From DASRJX01 sp035649235 (GTDB lineage Bacteria > Acidobacteriota > Polarisedimenticolia > Gp22-AA2): DNA of 5,745 bases. The notes below the pieces were generated by a model. That model had not been told where the DNA came from. It searched no databases and saw nothing but the letters and a program-made list of their open reading frames with translations. The position numbers and the translations under genes were made by a program. The stretch is taken from positions 1-5,745 of the forward strand of contig DASRJX010000219.1 in assembly GCA_035649235.1 (NCBI GenBank), written 5' to 3'. The number at the start of each line of letters is the position of its first letter. The first letter of the stretch is position 1. Positions 1-5,147 of the stretch are shown here, piece after piece.

Positions 1-126
1 CACCAGCCAGGGCAGCCCCCCATCACTGGTCAGCTGCCCGCCGTCGAACTGCACCCCCAGATTGACGTCGTCCTGCCAGAACCGGAAGCCGACGCCCGAC
101 CCCACCGCTGTGGCACACTCACACAT
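1..126 (-). CDS. IS1380-family transposase, N-terminal fragment
   Basis: An open reading frame starts at an ATG (124-126) and runs off the left edge, giving 42 residues. The segment VQFDGGQLTSDGGLPWLV matches the opening of IS1380-family (DDE transposase group 1) proteins, which typically begin with a short variable stretch, a beta strand of the V-x-F-D/G-G type and then an 'SDxGL' motif. The DDE catalytic core is not in the window. Upstream, AGCAGGACGG is a mediocre ribosome-binding site partly enclosed by a leader hairpin. An internal GTG at 103-105 is an alternative start. Whether the element is intact cannot be judged. The family call rests on recognising the motif. Confidence 0.65.
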   Translation of the reverse strand, partial: MCECATAVGSGVGFRFWQDDVNLGVQFDGGQLTSDGGLPWLV

Positions 127-127
127 C

Positions 128-180
128 GAAGCACCGTCCTGCTGTGGGTTCCGTCAACTCCCACAACCGGTCGGTGCTTC
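128..180 (-). promoter_or_regulatory. nested hairpin in transposase leader
   Basis: Two nested perfect inverted repeats sit directly before the transposase ATG. The outer 9-bp stem is GAAGCACCG (128-136) with CGGTGCTTC (172-180). The inner 6-bp stem is TGTGGG (143-148) with CCCACA (160-165). In the minus-strand RNA the outer stem ends one base before the start codon, and the AGCAGGA-like ribosome-binding site lies between the two stems. Several IS families use such leader structures to block translation of read-through transcripts started outside the element. That role here is inferred. Confidence 0.5.
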
Positions 181-217
181 TCTTTCTTCCCGCCTCGCCC
201 CGGGTTTCACCCCCCAG

Positions 218-235
218 ATGAATAATCCGGGCTAG
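218..235 (-). repeat. candidate terminal inverted repeat of the IS1380-like element
   Basis: The plus-strand sequence ATGAATAATCCGGGCTAG looks like the outer end of an IS1380-type element and lies about 90 bp upstream of the transposase ATG, a normal distance for the family. The partner repeat is outside the window and I see no second copy inside it, so this rests on resemblance only. Confidence 0.4.
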
Positions 236-270
236 TCGAAACCGAATGCGGGGCCCCGGCGCGCGATGAG

Positions 271-301
271 GTGGCGCCGACCAGCAGGGGCCAGGCGCCA
301 C
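271..301 (-). terminator. hairpin after the stop of the 310-849 gene
   Basis: GTGGCGCC (271-278) and GGCGCCAC (294-301) form a perfect 8-bp GC-rich stem with a 15-base loop, beginning 8 bases past the TAA stop of the upstream gene. Its position suits a transcription terminator at the end of the paralogous pair. There is no T-run on the minus strand after the stem, so it would be a non-canonical terminator or an RNA 3'-end stabiliser. Confidence 0.45.
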
Positions 302-309
302 GGCCGGGT

Positions 310-849
310 TTACGCAGTCGCGGCTCCGGTGAGCTTGCCGACGACGCCGCCGATCCCGTGTCCGATCGGACTCAGCGCCGCCATCGTGCCTTCCCGGAGC
401 GCGACAAGGACCAGCCTGAGCAAGGCCACGACCGTTTGGAGAAGCCCTTTGACCGTCTGCAACAACTCTCGGAGCGTATTGACGAGACGGGTAAGGGTCT
501 CTTTCAGGGCTGCCCCGAGGGCCGTCGAGGCGGAGCCGAGAGGTGTCTGATCTGTTTGCAGCGTCTGCTCGACCTGGTCCTGGTCCGCCGACGCGGACTC
601 GCCGCCGTCGTCAGTGTCCCCGGACGCGCGGCCACGGGCTTCCGACTGTTCCTCCTGCCGCGCTCCCCGGCCCTGCCCCCGATCGTCGGACTGTCGATCG
701 CGCCCGTTCCCCTGGTTGCCCCGCTCGCGGTCATCGCCCCGGGACCGGCGCTCCTGGCCGTTATGCTGGCCCTGCCGTTCTCGTCCCTGTCCCCGCGACT
801 GCTCTTCGTCCTCAGCTTGTCGCCTCGGTCGCGCTTGCTCGGTGGCCAT
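310..849 (-). CDS. hypothetical protein: charged disordered region plus heptad amphipathic helix
   Basis: I do not recognise this 179-residue protein. Residues 1-100 are a low-complexity polyampholyte rich in R, Q, G, D and E, with almost no hydrophobic residues and so probably disordered. Residues 113-152 form a helix containing four consecutive heptads of the type T-[LV]-x-x-L-L-[QR] at 125-152, giving one hydrophobic face. A short Gly/Ala-rich tail follows. No signal peptide, enzyme motif or uninterrupted transmembrane span is visible (R145 breaks the hydrophobic stretch). The frame is open upstream to 1023, but the ATG at 849 is chosen because AGGAGG lies 4 bases before it and the next gene upstream, a paralogue, starts with the same context and a similar N-terminus (MATEQARPRRQ against MAVEQVRPTRQ). 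Binding of a membrane or hydrophobic surface is a plausible inference. Confidence 0.8.
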   Translation of the reverse strand: MATEQARPRRQAEDEEQSRGQGRERQGQHNGQERRSRGDDRERGNQGNGRDRQSDDRGQGRGARQEEQSEARGRASGDTDDGGESASADQDQVEQTLQTDQTPLGSASTALGAALKETLTRLVNTLRELLQTVKGLLQTVVALLRLVLVALREGTMAALSPIGHGIGGVVGKLTGAATA

Positions 850-853
850 CATG

Positions 854-859
854 CCTCCT
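854..859 (-). promoter_or_regulatory. ribosome-binding site that fixes the start at 849
   Basis: AGGAGG on the minus strand is followed by CATG and then ATG at 849. An ATG one codon earlier (852) would leave only one base of spacing. The paralogue at 1934 has AGGAGG-CAGG-ATG, the same four-base spacing and nearly the same bases, which supports 849. Confidence 0.7.
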
Positions 860-867
860 GCTCGAAT

Positions 868-885
868 GGCGATCTCGCGATCGCC
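868..885 (-). promoter_or_regulatory. small hairpin just 5' of the ribosome-binding site
   Basis: GGCGAT (868-873) and ATCGCC (880-885) form a perfect 6-bp inverted repeat with a 6-base loop, 8 bases upstream of the AGGAGG of the 310-849 gene. Similar small stems precede the ribosome-binding sites of the 1071-1934 gene and of the CsbD gene. It could stabilise the 5' end of the mRNA or bind a regulator. In DNA this GC-rich it may also be chance. Confidence 0.25.
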
Positions 886-1070
886 GCCATGCGCCGCATT
901 CGCGGCTACGTCTTCGGTCACCAGCGCACTCGTCTGTTGGCCGCACGACGAGCCCGCGGCGACAGGACCATCACTAGGACGGCGCGCGTTCGTCACGCAA
1001 GAGTCGCAAAAGGCGCCGGCCACGTACCTTGATCTTTGCGTCTGTGTGACACCACCTCCAGAAATGCTGG

Positions 1071-1934
1071 TTATGCGTCACGTGCTGATCGATCGTTTTG
1101 CCCGGCGTCGAGCCGCTGGCCGATCGAACGGACCGCCGCCATGAGGGCGTCTCGGAGCGCGGCCAGGATTAGCCTCAGCAATGCCGCCACAATCTTGCGC
1201 ACGACGGCGCCGATCCCCTGGCCGAGCAGACGGACCGGCGCCATGAGGCCTTCTCGGAGCGCGGCCAGGATCAGCCTCAGCAATGCCACCGCAGTTTGGA
1301 GCAGCCCGCGCACCGTCTGCAGCAGCTCACGCAGCGTGTTGACCAGCCGGGTGACCGTCTCTTTCAAGGCCGCGCCGACGGCCATGGACGCCGCCCCGAG
1401 TGGCGACAGCGCTGCCGCCTGGTCTCCGACCTGCTGCCCGGTCCCACCCACCCCTTTCAAGGCCGCGCCGGCCCTTCCAAGGATCCCCGGCGGCCGCGGT
1501 TGCGTTCCGTCCTGGTCGCCGCCCGACTGCTCGGTTGCCTCGGCCTGTCCCCCCGCATCCCCGGGCCGTCCCTCGAGTCGCGGCTGCGGCGGCGCCTGTT
1601 CCACCCGGTCCTGGTCCTGGCGAGGGAGCGGCTGCGATGCCTCGTCGACCTCGCCCTCGATCGCCTCTCGGGTCGGGTGAAGCCCCTGCTCCATCTGTTG
1701 ACGCATGGCCTCGGCGAGCTGGTGCTGCAACCCGTCGAGGACGGGCTGGATGGCCTGGCCGATCTGCTCCTGAAGCGTCTGACGGAGGTCTTGCCCTGCC
1801 GGGGCGGACTCTTCCCGGTCGCTGCTCGTGTCAGGTGCGCGATCGTCCGCGCGAGACCGTCGCGATCTCGCCGGCCTTCGGGGATGTTCTTCGTCGTCCG
1901 ACTGCCGCGTTGGTCGCACCTGCTCGACGGCCAT
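1071..1934 (-). CDS. hypothetical paralogue: disordered region, Q-rich helix, duplicated amphipathic helix
   Basis: I do not recognise this 287-residue protein. Residues 1-48 are charged and probably disordered. Residues 52-83 form a Gln-rich helix with core IQPVL that is also found in the gene at 3789-4985. Residues 84-180 are a Pro/Gln/Gly-rich linker. From SPLG (177) on it parallels the protein encoded at 310-849, with four heptads at 200-227. The helix block is then repeated in frame: LLRLILAALR occurs at 218-227 and again at 252-261. The start is the ATG at 1934, with AGGAGG four bases upstream. No signal peptide or catalytic motif is seen. It lies 221 bp upstream of the 310-849 gene on the same strand and may share its transcript; a good promoter lies at 2173-2201. 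A membrane- or surface-associated structural role is an inference. Confidence 0.8.
   Translation of the reverse strand: MAVEQVRPTRQSDDEEHPRRPARSRRSRADDRAPDTSSDREESAPAGQDLRQTLQEQIGQAIQPVLDGLQHQLAEAMRQQMEQGLHPTREAIEGEVDEASQPLPRQDQDRVEQAPPQPRLEGRPGDAGGQAEATEQSGGDQDGTQPRPPGILGRAGAALKGVGGTGQQVGDQAAALSPLGAASMAVGAALKETVTRLVNTLRELLQTVRGLLQTAVALLRLILAALREGLMAPVRLLGQGIGAVVRKIVAALLRLILAALRDALMAAVRSIGQRLDAGQNDRSARDA
1141..1290 (-). repeat. 102-bp-period in-frame duplication
   Basis: The 48-base blocks at 1141-1188 and 1243-1290 match at 44 of 48 positions and lie 102 bases (34 codons) apart, so the frame is kept. The similarity continues for about 13 bases on the low-coordinate side of each block. The result is a second copy of the amphipathic helix at the C-terminus of the encoded protein. 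The 310-849 paralogue has one copy, so this was either gained here or lost there. High DNA identity suggests it is fairly recent. Confidence 0.9.
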
Positions 1935-2172
1935 CCTGCCTCCTCTACGCCGCCTCCGCGGCTCCGTCGCCGTTCCTCGACGCGCCTGCCTGCCGCACGT
2001 CGGACCACATCATGACGGCACGCTCTCGTCGTCCTCCTACTCGTAAGGCCGCTCGAACGACGCCCACTGCCTGTGATGCTCTACACGTGAGCAGCACGTC
2101 CTTGCGGCGCTAGGCCGTGGGCATCCATGGTCGGGCCTCCCGGTCAGTCTGGGCGAACTCCCGGCACCTACC

Positions 2173-2201
2173 ATTATTGCGCCCAAGAGGAAGGGTGTCA
2201 T
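2173..2201 (-). promoter_or_regulatory. sigma70-type promoter candidate for the 1071-1934 gene
   Basis: On the minus strand ATGACA (2201-2196) is one base from the TTGACA -35 consensus. After a 17-bp spacer, AATAAT (2178-2173) is one base from the TATAAT -10 consensus. In a GC-rich region such a pair with ideal spacing is uncommon. It points at the 1071-1934 gene, with a predicted start near 2166. No other upstream region in the window gave a match this good. Confidence 0.5.
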
Positions 2202-2215
2202 GAGGCTTTCCTCAT
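2200..2215. promoter_or_regulatory. inverted repeat overlapping the -35 box
   Basis: ATGAGG (2200-2205) and CCTCAT (2210-2215) form a perfect 6-bp inverted repeat separated by CTTT. It overlaps the first bases of the candidate -35 box, the usual place for an operator. No known operator family is recognised. It could instead be a small hairpin at the end of the transposase remnant. Confidence 0.35.
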
Positions 2216-2268
2216 CATGGAGACCCCTCGCCTACCGCTTGACGCTTTCTCGGTCTTCAGATAACCCG

Positions 2269-3000
2269 CTACTTTTGGGGGAAGTTCGTACGGCCCCGAT
2301 CAGTGGGCGTCGGTGATGCCACTGAGGTGGAGGGGGCTGGTGCCGGCATGAGGGCCGCGAGCAAAGGCGCGGTGGTGGTGCCAGACGACGAGGAGGGCGC
2401 GGTAAGCTCGTCCAGCAGCGCGAGCAGGGTGGTCATCTCGCGCTCCCGTCCTGCCATGTCAAGCAGGCCGTCCGGCGTCAGCACGACGACCTCCAGGAGG
2501 TGGTGCAGGGTCGTCGTCAGGAAGCGGAGTGCATCGGCGGTGGCCTGGATACACACCGCACGGTGGGCGACCAGATCCGTCCGTGGGTTCCGTCCCAGCG
2601 GGCGCTGGCCGGCGGCGATCCGGGCCGCTTGCCGCTGGACGCTCGCGGTCTGCGCCTCCACCTGAGCGACCTGACGATCGAGCCGACCCTGGACCTGGGC
2701 ACAGACGTGCAGGACGTGCCAGACGTCACGCCGGTGGTGGCCGGTCGGATCGACCGCCCGCACGGCCGCCTCGATCGCGGCGCCGCCATCGCCGATGGTC
2801 GTGTGCCAGCGCAGCCCACGCTCCTGCGCGAGCCACAGCACCAGCGTCCAGCTCTCGGTATCGACCGGCACCGGACCCTCGGCGGCCCAGACCGCCCAAC
2901 TTGTGGCGTCCACGATGTGCAGGTACGCGCCACGGCGGCGACCGTCGCGGGCCGGGTCGATCCCGGGTGGCGACGGTCGCCCCCAGCGACGCGGCCGGCA
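2269..3000 (-). pseudogene. transposase-like remnant lacking its N-terminus
   Basis: The frame encodes the middle and end of a DDE-type transposase-like protein. The first usable start is a GTG at 2913, but plausible protein of the same frame continues upstream (GIDPARDGRRRGAYLHIVD, about 2908-2964) with no start codon or ribosome-binding site. The 5' part therefore seems lost, and the CsbD gene begins its own frame just beyond. Counting from the GTG: GDGG at 41-44 (Asp42) is a likely catalytic Asp, RRDVWHVLH at 61-69 is a transposase-like D-x-W-H motif, 73-100 is a helical insert, and the end after 170 is Ser/Thr/Pro-rich. The stop is TAG at 2269. It resembles transposase-like proteins of the DUF6399 type, but that family assignment is tentative. 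It separates the two groups of unrecognised helical-protein genes. Confidence 0.55.
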
Positions 3001-3009
3001 GTGCTCTGA

Positions 3010-3028
3010 GGCCGCCTGCCGGGCGGCC
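3010..3028 (-). terminator. weak hairpin after the CsbD gene
   Basis: GGCCGCC (3010-3016) and GGCGGCC (3022-3028) form a 7-bp GC stem with a 5-base loop, 7 bases past the TAA stop of the CsbD gene. There is no T-tract. Position favours a terminator; composition makes a chance match possible. Confidence 0.35.
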
Positions 3029-3035
3029 CGCGCGC

Positions 3036-3284
3036 TTAGCGGCTCTGCGCCCGCCCGGCCTTCGCCTCGGCCTTCCCCTCGAACTCTAGGTCGATGTCGC
3101 CGGTCAGTTTGCCGGCGGCCTGCTTCGCTGTGCCTTTCACTTCCTTTGGCAACGCCCCGGCCCGGCGGCGGGTCCGGCCCTGGACTTTCTCGGCGTGGCC
3201 CTTGGCCTCCAACTTCTCGTTGCCGACTAGCTTGCCGACGCCTTCCTTTAGACTACCCTTGAGCTCCTTGCCGCTCCCGGCCAT
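3036..3284 (-). CDS. CsbD-family stress protein
   Basis: This is a complete 82-residue CsbD-like protein, a normal size for the family, which includes sigma-B-controlled general stress proteins of Bacillus and related small proteins in many bacteria. Their biochemical role is unknown. Two repeats are visible: KGSLKEGVGKLVGNEKLEAKG (residues 9-29) and KGTAKQAAGKLTGDIDLEFEG (50-70), each with the G-K-L-x-G core and a charged helix after it, separated by an Arg-rich link. It is hydrophilic and cytoplasmic by sequence. The ATG at 3284 is chosen because GGGAGGTG lies 5 bases upstream and the family homology begins exactly there, although the frame stays open to 3734. A 6-bp inverted repeat sits just before the ribosome-binding site. 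No confident promoter was found. The neighbours on either side are not CsbD proteins. Confidence 0.9.
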   Translation of the reverse strand: MAGSGKELKGSLKEGVGKLVGNEKLEAKGHAEKVQGRTRRRAGALPKEVKGTAKQAAGKLTGDIDLEFEGKAEAKAGRAQSR

Positions 3285-3296
3285 CGTGCACCTCCC

Positions 3297-3311
3297 GAGG
3301 CGTGACGCCTC
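3297..3311 (-). promoter_or_regulatory. inverted repeat in the CsbD leader
   Basis: GAGGCG (3297-3302) and CGCCTC (3306-3311) form a perfect 6-bp stem with a 3-base loop, ending next to the GGGAGG ribosome-binding site. It could be a 5' mRNA hairpin or an operator. No specific regulator can be named. Confidence 0.4.
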
Positions 3312-3631
3312 ACACACGTGGGACATAGGCACAAACCATGCCGCCAAGCGCAGCTCTTCGCACAGCCGTCGCAAGGTGATGAACAGGATTCGCGGAGCTC
3401 GCCGCCGCCGTGTCCCCGCGGAGCGGCCCCCCGAGCCAAGGCCCCGACGAGGGTTGCCCGACCGATGCGGTGCTGGCGCCTCGGCTCCCGCGCTGCTTAG
3501 CGAGCCTGTGCCAACGGTGGGTCGAACAGCCACCCCTGGTCGGCCTCCCCTGTCTCCTCCCCCTGGCGCATCGCGGATCGGACAGATCGTGGCGAGGGGG
3601 CCGCGGGCGAGGGCTGCCAACCTCGTGGAGC

Positions 3632-3658
3632 AGGTCGAGGCCACTGAGGGCTCGACCT
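3632..3658. repeat. 8-bp inverted repeat in a non-coding stretch
   Basis: AGGTCGAG (3632-3639) and CTCGACCT (3651-3658) are exact reverse complements with an 11-base loop. It lies about 130 bp past the stop of the 3789-4985 gene, so it could terminate that transcript or be regulatory. There is no T-tract. Confidence 0.3.
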
Positions 3659-3788
3659 CGAGGCCGCTCTCACCCGCTTGCCCATCCGCGAACGGCGCAC
3701 AACCGGTCGACGATCGGTTGGCCGTTCGTCGCACGTCAGGACTGCACTGAACAACCAGCCGGCGTGCCGAGCCTCGCCCATAGCTCCG

Positions 3789-4985
3789 CTACGTACTTCG
3801 CCGCGTCATCGACGGCGGCCGGCCCGAGGGCGGACGCAAGGACGGTGGTCGTCCGGTCGGTGGCCGGCCCGAGGGGGGCCGCAAGGACGGTGGTCGTCCT
3901 GTCGGAGGCCGCCCGAAGTTCTCGCGCGTACCACCCTCGACGGCCGATTGGAGCCCATCCGCCACGCGCTGCTTGACCTGGCCCACCTCCTCCTTCACGC
4001 GCTCCTGGAGGGCCTCGATGCGTTCGGTCAGGCGGTCCTTGAGCTCCGTCAGATTGTCTTCGAGGCTCTCCGTCGCCGTCTCGGTCTTCTCCCCGACCTC
4101 CTGCGCCGATATGGGCATGAGGGCCGAGAGCCCCTCCTTCAGCATCGTCCCGATCATCTCCTGCACGGCCCTGAGGAACAGGTCGAGCAGGAGGTGCAGA
4201 ACGCGCTCCCACTGGCCGAGCACGGCCGGGACGAGTTCCCGGAGCAGCGTCTGGATCGCCTCCCAGACTTCGCGCAGCGTCGTGCCGACGTCCCCCCGTG
4301 CGAGCGCGTGGAGGGCCCGCTCGCCGTGCCGCTGCACCTCGGTCAGGACGGATTCCGAGCAGAGACGCGCCAGGAAATCCTCGACCACCCCGTCGAGCGC
4401 CCGCTCCGTGTCCCGCTGCAGCCCCCGGCGGGTCGCCCCGTCCGGGATGAGCTCGAGGCCGACCCCGATGAGAGGGCGGAGCACCTGCTCCGTCGACGCG
4501 CGGACGCTTTCACGCAGGGGCCCCGAGCACAGGGCGTCGCGGCCATCCTCGAGGCGCAACCGGAGCCAGTGCGTGCCCCCTTGCTCGAGCAATCCGGGGA
4601 CCTGCCCGACGATCTCCGAGGCGACCGACCGCCCCGGGGCCGGCCCGGCGTCCGCGGGTCCGTGCGCTTCCTCCCTGGCGGTCCCTTCCGTCGCCCCGGA
4701 CTCGTGCTCGCCCTGCCGCACCGGCGGCGGTTCCTCCGCCCGGCCCGGCTCCGGTGCTGGCGACGCCTGCCGACGGTCCTCCGCCCGCTCCGCCCGCTGG
4801 GCCTGGTCGAGCTGCTGACGTACCGTCCCCAGAGACTGCTGCCGCAAGTCCGCCAGGACCGGCTGGAGCGCTTGGGCGATCTGCCGCCGGAGCGCCTCCT
4901 GGACCTCTGGCCGGATGGCTGGAGGAGGGAGACCCGGGTCCGTCTCGTCCACATGGACCGGCCTCTCGTCGATGATCGTCACCAT
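3789..4985 (-). CDS. hypothetical helical protein with coiled coil and Arg/Pro-rich repeat tail
   Basis: I do not recognise this ~398-residue protein. Residues 24-62 are a Gln-rich helix with the core ALQPVLADL followed by VRQQLDQ, shared with the protein at 1071-1934. Residues 65-118 are a charged, Pro-rich linker. Residues 120-290 are a mainly helical region with hydrophobic segments, the strongest at 262-281. Residues 298-350 are a charged coiled coil (ESLEDNLTELKDRLTERIEA). Residues 358-392 repeat the 15-mer GRPPTGRPPSLRPPS, giving a basic tail. No signal peptide or catalytic motif is seen. The start could be the ATG at 4985 or the GTG one codon later. The gene follows the strong hairpin at 5083-5128, so it probably has its own promoter, though none is evident. 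A scaffold or surface-coating role is an inference. Confidence 0.75.
   Translation of the reverse strand: MVTIIDERPVHVDETDPGLPPPAIRPEVQEALRRQIAQALQPVLADLRQQSLGTVRQQLDQAQRAERAEDRRQASPAPEPGRAEEPPPVRQGEHESGATEGTAREEAHGPADAGPAPGRSVASEIVGQVPGLLEQGGTHWLRLRLEDGRDALCSGPLRESVRASTEQVLRPLIGVGLELIPDGATRRGLQRDTERALDGVVEDFLARLCSESVLTEVQRHGERALHALARGDVGTTLREVWEAIQTLLRELVPAVLGQWERVLHLLLDLFLRAVQEMIGTMLKEGLSALMPISAQEVGEKTETATESLEDNLTELKDRLTERIEALQERVKEEVGQVKQRVADGLQSAVEGGTRENFGRPPTGRPPSLRPPSGRPPTGRPPSLRPPSGRPPSMTRRST
3825..3914 (-). repeat. two 45-bp tandem repeats encoding the GRPP/SLRPPS tail
   Basis: Two adjacent 45-base units (3870-3914 and 3825-3869) each encode GRPPTGRPPSLRPPS; a partial third unit encoding GRPPS follows. 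Copies differ mainly at silent positions. The unit holds three shorter x-R-P-P-[ST] modules, so it looks like a nested expansion. The product is a cationic proline-rich extension, probably extended and disordered. Confidence 0.9.
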
Positions 4986-4987
4986 GT

Positions 4988-4992
4988 CCTCC
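4988..4992 (-). promoter_or_regulatory. ribosome-binding site that questions the start at 4985
   Basis: GGAGG on the minus strand lies only 2 bases before the ATG at 4985 but 5 bases before the in-frame GTG at 4982. Spacing at the two paralogous genes and the CsbD gene is 4-5 bases, so initiation at GTG (protein one residue shorter) is at least as likely. Confidence 0.5.
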
Positions 4993-5082
4993 GTAGACGC
5001 GATTCCAAGACCCCTTCTGTTGCGCAGAGTCCATGCCCCGCGCTATGGCTCCAGGGGCAACTATCTCTGACGCGTCGAAGAC

Positions 5083-5128
5083 GGCGCACCGCCCGAGGCC
5101 GGGCATTCCTGGCCTCGGGCGGTGCGCC
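5083..5128. terminator. 18-bp perfect hairpin, probable terminator
   Basis: The arms 5083-5100 (GGCGCACCGCCCGAGGCC) and 5111-5128 are exact reverse complements over 18 bases with a 10-base loop. The stem starts 19 bases after the TAA stop of the membrane-protein gene, so it probably ends that transcript and insulates the gene at 3789-4985. There is no T-tract on either side, so it may act as a U-tract-independent terminator or an RNA end stabiliser. Its symmetry would let it work in both directions. Confidence 0.75.
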
Positions 5129-5147
5129 ACTACCTTGCCGATGGCGT

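Larger units (their letters stand above)
1..235 (-). mobile_element. IS1380-like insertion sequence, one end (partial)
   Basis: The left edge of the window holds the transposase-start end of an insertion sequence whose remainder lies before position 1. The evidence is the N-terminus of an IS1380-type transposase (1-126), a structured leader (128-180) and a sequence at about 218-235 which, read on the minus strand, begins CTAGCCCGGATTATTCAT. That resembles the ends of IS1380-family elements as I remember them. The outer boundary is therefore placed near 235, about 75 bp beyond the stop of the neighbouring gene. The opposite inverted repeat and the target duplication are outside the window, so the boundary is an inference. 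Confidence 0.5.
1935..2268. other. non-coding stretch upstream of the 1071-1934 gene
   Basis: These 334 bases contain no reading frame with a credible ribosome-binding site and recognisable protein. They hold the AGGAGG of the downstream gene (1939-1944), a 5-bp stem just before it (GCCGC 1949-1953 with GCGGC 1958-1962), a promoter candidate (2173-2201) and an inverted repeat (2200-2215). If that promoter is used, the leader is about 230 nucleotides long. I see no tRNA, riboswitch or known RNA family. Confidence 0.6.
3285..3788. other. non-coding stretch between the 3789-4985 gene and the CsbD gene
   Basis: Long frames cross these 504 bases on both strands, but none has a good ribosome-binding site or recognisable protein, and their composition is typical of GC-rich shadows. 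Visible structure: the CsbD leader hairpin (3297-3311), an 8-bp inverted repeat AGGTCGAG (3632-3639) with CTCGACCT (3651-3658), and a partly palindromic AACCG...CGGTT at 3701-3719. The promoter for the CsbD gene should lie here, but I find no convincing -35/-10 pair, so an alternative sigma factor is possible. Confidence 0.55.

Noticed and set aside
850..1023. Upstream extension of the 310-849 gene to a start at 1023
   Set aside because: The extra 58 residues have no counterpart in the paralogue, whose N-terminus and ribosome-binding-site context align with the ATG at 849.
271..1032. Plus-strand frame of 253 codons opposite the 310-849 gene
   Set aside because: The differences between the two paralogues are silent in the minus frame, so that is the coding strand.
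2238..2266. Plus-strand promoter-like TTGACG with a following TAACCC
   Set aside because: The -10 match is poor and no plus-strand gene follows.
3310..3350. Promoter for the CsbD gene (TTGGCG...TATGTC on the minus strand)
   Set aside because: The spacer would be only 14 bases and both boxes are weak.
3285..3734. Upstream extension of the CsbD gene
   Set aside because: CsbD homology begins exactly at the ATG at 3284 with a good ribosome-binding site; the upstream residues look like translated non-coding sequence.
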